Source: Scatosoma sp045645245
Lineage (GTDB): Bacteria; Bacillota; Clostridia; Christensenellales; Borkfalkiaceae
Length of the DNA stretch: 8,646 bases
NCBI GenBank assembly: GCA_045645245.1
Contig: JAZRIK010000127.1
Location: 1 to 8,646 of the forward strand
Reading direction: 5' to 3'
Shown: positions 5,376-8,646 of the stretch, in pieces
Position numbering within the stretch: position 1 is the stretch's first letter
How the letters are laid out: every line of letters begins with the position of its first letter
Made by a program: the position numbers and the translations under genes
Notes under the pieces: generated by a model
What the model was told of the DNA's origin: nothing
What the model saw: the letters and a program-made list of their open reading frames with translations, nothing else
Databases searched by the model: none

Positions 5376-7340
5376 TTACATATCCAAAACGGATACCATA
5401 ATAAGCGGTGATTGTTTGGTTGTTTTATAGAAATAATTTTTAAGGGATTTTTTAATATGTGCAATCAGCTCGTCTTTGTTGCCCCGTTCATAGTTATACG
5501 AAGCGATAATCCGAGCCACCACGTTTTTCATTTCCGTTTCATCGCCCGTGTTTTCCGTGTACATAAACCCGTGCGATTGAATGACCGGCTCGCCTACCAC
5601 GTAGCTGCCCGTCATAGCTAGCGCCACCGAGAATATACCGTCGGCGGACATCTTGATACGCGCTTTCATTACTTCGCTTGTGCCGTAGTCTTCAAATCCT
5701 TCGCCGTCCACAAGCAGCGTTCCCGCCGCTACGTTTTCGCCCAGCTTCATCTGCGTTTGCGTAAGCTCTACGCAGTTGCCGATTTCCGTGATGACGATAT
5801 TCCGCTGCGGCATACCTAACGATTCGACCAGCTCCGCGTGGCGTTTTAAGTGACGGTATTCGCCGTGGACGGGAATGAAAAACTTGGGTTTTAACAGCGA
5901 GAACAAAATTTTATGCTCTTCTTGACAAGCGTGACCGGAAACGTGAATTTTTTCCAAGCTTTCATATACCACGCGCGCGCCTTTTTTATACAGGTTGTTG
6001 ATAACCCGATAAATCATCTTTTCGTTGCCCGGAATGGGGTTTGCCGAGATGATAATGGTATCGTTAATCCCTACCGAGAGTTTGTTGAAATCGCCTGACG
6101 CCATACGCGTTAATGCACTCATCGGTTCGCCCTGCGAGCCCGTCGAAAGCACCAAAAGCTCGCCGTCGAACAGGTTTTTCGTGCGTTCAATATCAATCAG
6201 CACGCCTTCGGGAATGCGAAGCTCGCCGATTTTGACCGCAGCATCCACTACTTTGAACATACTTCTGCCCGAAAGTGCTACTTTACGGCGATATTTTACT
6301 GCTAAATCGATGATTTGCTGCAACCGATGCACGTTGGACGCAAACGTCGCTATGATAATTCTACGATTGAGATTTTCGGAAAATAAGTGGTCAAGCGTTG
6401 TGCCTACGACCGTTTCACTCATCGTATATCCCGCGCGTTCAATGTTGGTCGATTCGCCCATATACAGCAAAACACCTTCTTTGCCCAGCTCTGCGATACG
6501 CTTAAAGTCGATGGGATCGCCCGCAACCGGCGTAAGGTCAATTTTGAAATCGCCGCTGTGATAAATGATACCGCAAGGGGTACGGATTGCCAGTGCGCAC
6601 GCGCCTGAAATGGAATGGTTGACGTTGATGAATTCCACTTCAAATGCGCCGAGTTTGATAACGTCGCCTGCGGAAACTACTCTTTCCACAACGCTTGTAA
6701 GGCGGTGTTCTTGCAGTTTGTTATCCGTGAGCATCAGCGTAAGCTTGGTTCCGTATACGGGGGTATCGGGGCGAATTTCTTTCATCAGGTACGGAACGCC
6801 GCCGATGTGGTCTTCGTGGCCGTGCGTGAGTATAACGCCGCGGATTTTGTCTTTGTTTTGAGATAAATACGTCACGTCGGGAACAACCGAATCGATCCCC
6901 GGCATATCTTCGCTGTTGGGAAAGGTAAGCCCTGCGTCAACGACGATAATATCGTTGCCGTATTCGATAGCGGTCATATTTTTACCGATTTCGCCAACGC
7001 CGCCTAAAAAGATAATTTTTACCGGCTTTTCTTGCTTTTTCTTTGCCTTTGACTGCTTTTTAATCGGTTTTTGCGCTTCTAAAATCGCTTGTTTCCCTTG
7101 CTCGCCGCGAAGCTTGTCCTTGGGAATGCGCAACGGCTTTTTATCCGTTTTCGGCGCATTTTTAGCCGTATTTTTGGGTGTTTTACTCGATTTTGTTTGT
7201 ATGACCGCAGACGCTGATTGCGCAAAGTTGTCAAACGCAGTGCCTTGCGGGTTCTTTTTCGATTTTGTACGAGTTTGTTTAGGCGCAGCGGGCTTTTTTG
7301 CCTTTTCCGCCTTTGGTGTGTTGTTCTTTTTTTCGTTCAC
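5376..7340 (-). CDS. rnj: Ribonuclease J (metallo-beta-lactamase/beta-CASP) with lysine-rich N-terminal extension
   Basis: A 654-residue RNase J, about 100 longer than Bacillus RNase J1 (555). RNase J is a zinc-dependent 5'-3' exonuclease and endonuclease in mRNA decay and rRNA maturation. From the GTG start, the catalytic core begins near residue 108 (KIIFLGGVGEIGKN). It carries HGHEDH (173-178), His242 in NVNHSISG and Asp264 in YHSGDFKID, the metal ligands of the lactamase domain. The beta-CASP part shows ATFASNVHR (331-339), SGRSM, HVSGHA (466-471) and the final ligand in PVHGEYRHL (His492). A C-terminal domain follows (about 550-654). Residues 1-107 are low-complexity, about one quarter lysine, and probably disordered, with one more hydrophobic island (FDNFAQSASAVIQ). 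The start is not ATG: GTG at 7340 has AAAGGAG 13 bases upstream, while an in-frame TTG at 7367 would overlap that sequence and has a poor leader. It heads the run continuing into trmR and trhP. Whether it is J1- or J2-like cannot be told. Confidence 0.95.
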   Translation of the reverse strand: MNEKKNNTPKAEKAKKPAAPKQTRTKSKKNPQGTAFDNFAQSASAVIQTKSSKTPKNTAKNAPKTDKKPLRIPKDKLRGEQGKQAILEAQKPIKKQSKAKKKQEKPVKIIFLGGVGEIGKNMTAIEYGNDIIVVDAGLTFPNSEDMPGIDSVVPDVTYLSQNKDKIRGVILTHGHEDHIGGVPYLMKEIRPDTPVYGTKLTLMLTDNKLQEHRLTSVVERVVSAGDVIKLGAFEVEFINVNHSISGACALAIRTPCGIIYHSGDFKIDLTPVAGDPIDFKRIAELGKEGVLLYMGESTNIERAGYTMSETVVGTTLDHLFSENLNRRIIIATFASNVHRLQQIIDLAVKYRRKVALSGRSMFKVVDAAVKIGELRIPEGVLIDIERTKNLFDGELLVLSTGSQGEPMSALTRMASGDFNKLSVGINDTIIISANPIPGNEKMIYRVINNLYKKGARVVYESLEKIHVSGHACQEEHKILFSLLKPKFFIPVHGEYRHLKRHAELVESLGMPQRNIVITEIGNCVELTQTQMKLGENVAAGTLLVDGEGFEDYGTSEVMKARIKMSADGIFSVALAMTGSYVVGEPVIQSHGFMYTENTGDETEMKNVVARIIASYNYERGNKDELIAHIKKSLKNYFYKTTKQSPLIMVSVLDM

Positions 7341-7353
7341 TTGTTTTTTATTT

Positions 7354-7358
7354 CTCCT
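7354..7358 (-). promoter_or_regulatory. Ribosome binding site (AGGAG) before the RNase J GTG start
   Basis: On the minus strand GAAAGGAG is followed 13 bases later by GTG (7338-7340). This spacing is longer than usual, but no ATG lies closer in frame. The site falls inside the frame if the alternative TTG at 7365-7367 is used, which argues for the GTG start and a protein nine residues shorter. Confidence 0.6.
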
Positions 7359-7384
7359 TTCGCGCAATACTGCGCCTATAAAAT

Positions 7385-7419
7385 AGAGAGCCGAAAATTA
7401 TTTGAATTATCAGCTCTCT
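7385..7419 (-). terminator. Hairpin between the repeat-protein gene and rnj; possible terminator or rnj leader structure
   Basis: A 7-bp outer stem (agagagc at 7385-7391 with gctctct at 7413-7419) encloses an AT-rich inner stem broken by mismatches, with a 5-base loop near 7400-7404. On the minus strand it lies 36 bases after the stop of the repeat-protein gene and is followed by ATTTTATAGG, a weak U-tract. It could be an intrinsic terminator separating the two genes, or a structure in the 5' leader of the rnj mRNA. No convincing promoter can be fixed in this 114-base gap. Confidence 0.5.
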
Positions 7420-7454
7420 GTCATCAATATTCGTATGTCTTTTTCTATCGTAGA

Positions 7455-8646
7455 TTAGAAGTCGAGTTCAACTTTCTTTTCTTTCGTAGCTTTGATATAA
7501 CCTGCATCATACAGTTCTTTGGTGGTTGCATACCCAAATTCTTCCGTATAGTTTACTGCTTGGAAGCTTTCATCTTTCGTCGTGCCGAGTTGTTCAGCAA
7601 GGTAGCCAACCAAGCGGAGCGCTTTCTTCGCAGCAGCGTCGCTCTTAATTTTTACCATAAACGGCGTGCTTTCATACGCTTTTTGGTTGCCAACGTTCTT
7701 TTGATGATATACGGTCGCCTTATATTCGGGGTTTTCAGGATCCAAAGCAAGGTAGAAGCAAAGCGTCTTACCGCAAATATTTACCTTTGCAACCGTGTCA
7801 CGGCCATAGTTGAAACGATCGCCGTGCCAGCTGATATTCGAATTGATCTTCTTGTACGAAGTCAGCTCATTCTTAATATCGCTGTAATATTCTTTAACCT
7901 TATCTTCGCTTTGTTTGAGTTTCGCCGTGAAGCTTCTCTTCAAACGAATTACCAAACCGGTTTCCGCATCTACAAGTTGGTCGGTCAATTCGTCGTAGGT
8001 GGGTTCTGCAGGTTCCGCCGCAACTGCAATTTCTTCGCTTGCAGGAGCAACTTCTTCAACCACTTCTTCGACGGGTTGTTCTTCGACAACTTCTTCAACC
8101 ACTTCTTCTACAACTTCTTCAACCGCTTCTTCTTCGCAAGTAGCGCACATTTGACAAAGTTCTTCGGAAACGCTCTTTGCAATGGCTTGAACGCCTTCTT
8201 CGTCAACGACGATTTCGTATGTAGGTTCTACTTCGGGTTGGTTAGACAATTTTTCTTCGACGATTGCCGCGATGCGGTCATAATCGAGCGTACCGCCCAT
8301 CTTTTCGGATACCTTATCCGCGATTTGATCTACACCCGTTTCATCCAAAACTACGTCGAACGATTGATCGGTGTTTGCCGCAAGCTTTTCAGCAACCATA
8401 TCCGAAAGCAAATCGTAATCCACTTGGGGAATTTCAATTTTTTGTGCAACAGCCGCCGCAATCGCGTCAACGTTGAGAGCTGCCATAAGTTTGGCGATTG
8501 CTTGATCTACTGCATTTTGTACCGTGTCTTCGATACGGTTATAATTTACTTGTTCGGGATAAGGCAACGATTCGACTACCTTTTCCGCCGTACCATAAAT
8601 GATTTTATCATAATCTACTTTTGCGGGAGCCGCTTCTACAACGGGA
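7455..8646 (-). CDS. Partial acidic repeat protein of unknown function with conserved-looking C-terminal domain
   Basis: The 3' part of a gene that enters from the right edge: 396 residues and a TAA stop are visible. A TTG at 8567 could be taken as a start, but the frame continues open to 8646 with sequence of the same character (KVDYDKIIYGTAEKVVES), so the true N-terminus lies outside. Visible-residue numbering starts at the edge. Residues 10-166 contain degenerate helical repeats alternating between a 'V-D-Y-D-x-I-x-x-x-V-x-E-K-L' type and a 'V-x-x-I-A-x-x-V-S-E-K' type. A Cys cluster (CQMCATC, 164-170) follows, then a Glu/Val linker of EVVE units (about 171-206). Residues about 215-396 form a compact mixed alpha/beta domain including RSFTAKLKQS, KEYYSDIKNELTSYKK, an ISWHGDRFNYGRDTVAKV stretch and KTLCFYLALDP. 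No signal peptide or membrane segment is visible. I do not recognise a named family; the last domain looks like one found in Clostridia proteins of unknown function, and I assign no role. Confidence 0.85.
   Translation of the reverse strand, partial: PVVEAAPAKVDYDKIIYGTAEKVVESLPYPEQVNYNRIEDTVQNAVDQAIAKLMAALNVDAIAAAVAQKIEIPQVDYDLLSDMVAEKLAANTDQSFDVVLDETGVDQIADKVSEKMGGTLDYDRIAAIVEEKLSNQPEVEPTYEIVVDEEGVQAIAKSVSEELCQMCATCEEEAVEEVVEEVVEEVVEEQPVEEVVEEVAPASEEIAVAAEPAEPTYDELTDQLVDAETGLVIRLKRSFTAKLKQSEDKVKEYYSDIKNELTSYKKINSNISWHGDRFNYGRDTVAKVNICGKTLCFYLALDPENPEYKATVYHQKNVGNQKAYESTPFMVKIKSDAAAKKALRLVGYLAEQLGTTKDESFQAVNYTEEFGYATTKELYDAGYIKATKEKKVELDF
8028..8138 (-). repeat. Low-complexity Glu/Val-coding repeat (about 12-bp period)
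   Basis: Variants of acttcttcaacc recur in tandem from about 8048 to 8138 on the plus strand, including two copies of caacttcttcaaccacttcttc separated by about 40 bases. They encode the EEVVEEVVEE-type acidic linker between the helical repeats and the C-terminal domain. The sequence is purine-rich on the coding strand. Confidence 0.8.
8148..8618 (-). repeat. Degenerate helical peptide repeats in the partial protein
   Basis: Seven related segments are seen in visible-residue numbering: VDYDKIIYGTAEKVVE (10-25), VNYNRIEDTVQNAV (33-46), VDAIAAAVAQKI (59-70), VDYDLLSDMVAEKL (75-88), VDQIADKVSEKM (105-116), LDYDRIAAIVEEKL (120-133) and VQAIAKSVSEEL (152-163). A tyrosine-containing type and a Tyr-less type alternate, giving a higher-order unit of about 42-47 residues. 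They are diverged at the DNA level, so this is an old duplication pattern. Confidence 0.75.

Noticed and set aside
4774..5430. 218-residue plus-strand open frame
   Set aside because: It lies antisense to trmR and the rnj end, has no ribosome binding site or recognisable domain, and its composition is that expected of a shadow frame. The same holds for the long plus-strand frames at 6025-6561 and 6916-7386 opposite rnj.
7400..7440. GATAAT (minus strand) as a -10 box for rnj
   Set aside because: No acceptable -35 hexamer lies 16-18 bases upstream (a TTGATG is only 10 bases away), and the motif is inside the hairpin.

Overview
The window looks like chromosome of a Gram-positive, Clostridia-type Firmicute of moderate GC. 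The evidence is an RNase J, a Bacillus/Clostridium-type pair of wobble-uridine tRNA modification genes, an M29 aminopeptidase, AGGAG-type ribosome binding sites and dense same-strand packing. A finer placement (for example uncultured Christensenellales-like gut Clostridia) is only a guess. I see no phage, transposon, CRISPR or RNA genes, and no gene-free stretch longer than about 115 bases.

All seven genes are on the minus strand, so transcription runs from right to left. (1) 8646-7455: the 3' part of a repeat-rich acidic protein of unknown function. Its frame stays open to the window edge, so the true start lies outside. (2) 7454-7341: a short intergenic region with an imperfect hairpin and the RNase J ribosome binding site. 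(3) 7340-5376: RNase J with a long lysine-rich N-terminal extension. (4) 5354-4713 and 4716-3514: trmR and a trhP/U32-family gene, overlapping by ATGA. In the known pathway TrhP hydroxylates U34 of tRNA and TrmR methylates the product to 5-methoxyuridine. (5) 3479-2253: an M29 metallo-aminopeptidase. (6) 2207-1080 and 1062-103: two different COG0523/CobW-type GTPases. The first carries a Cys/His-rich metal-binding insert built from three 54-bp tandem repeats. The second lacks the usual Cys motif but has a C-terminal domain resembling the DUF1980/YcgQ (TIGR03943) family. (7) 80-49: a perfect 12-bp stem terminator that closes the run and is T-rich on both sides.

From RNase J to the last GTPase the gaps are 21, -4, 34, 45 and 17 bases with no internal terminator, so a single polycistronic unit (RNA decay, tRNA wobble modification, peptide turnover, metal trafficking) is plausible but not proven. 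The least explained parts are the repeat protein at the right edge and the paired GTPases with their expandable metal-binding repeat and fused DUF1980-like domain, which have no permease beside them in this window.
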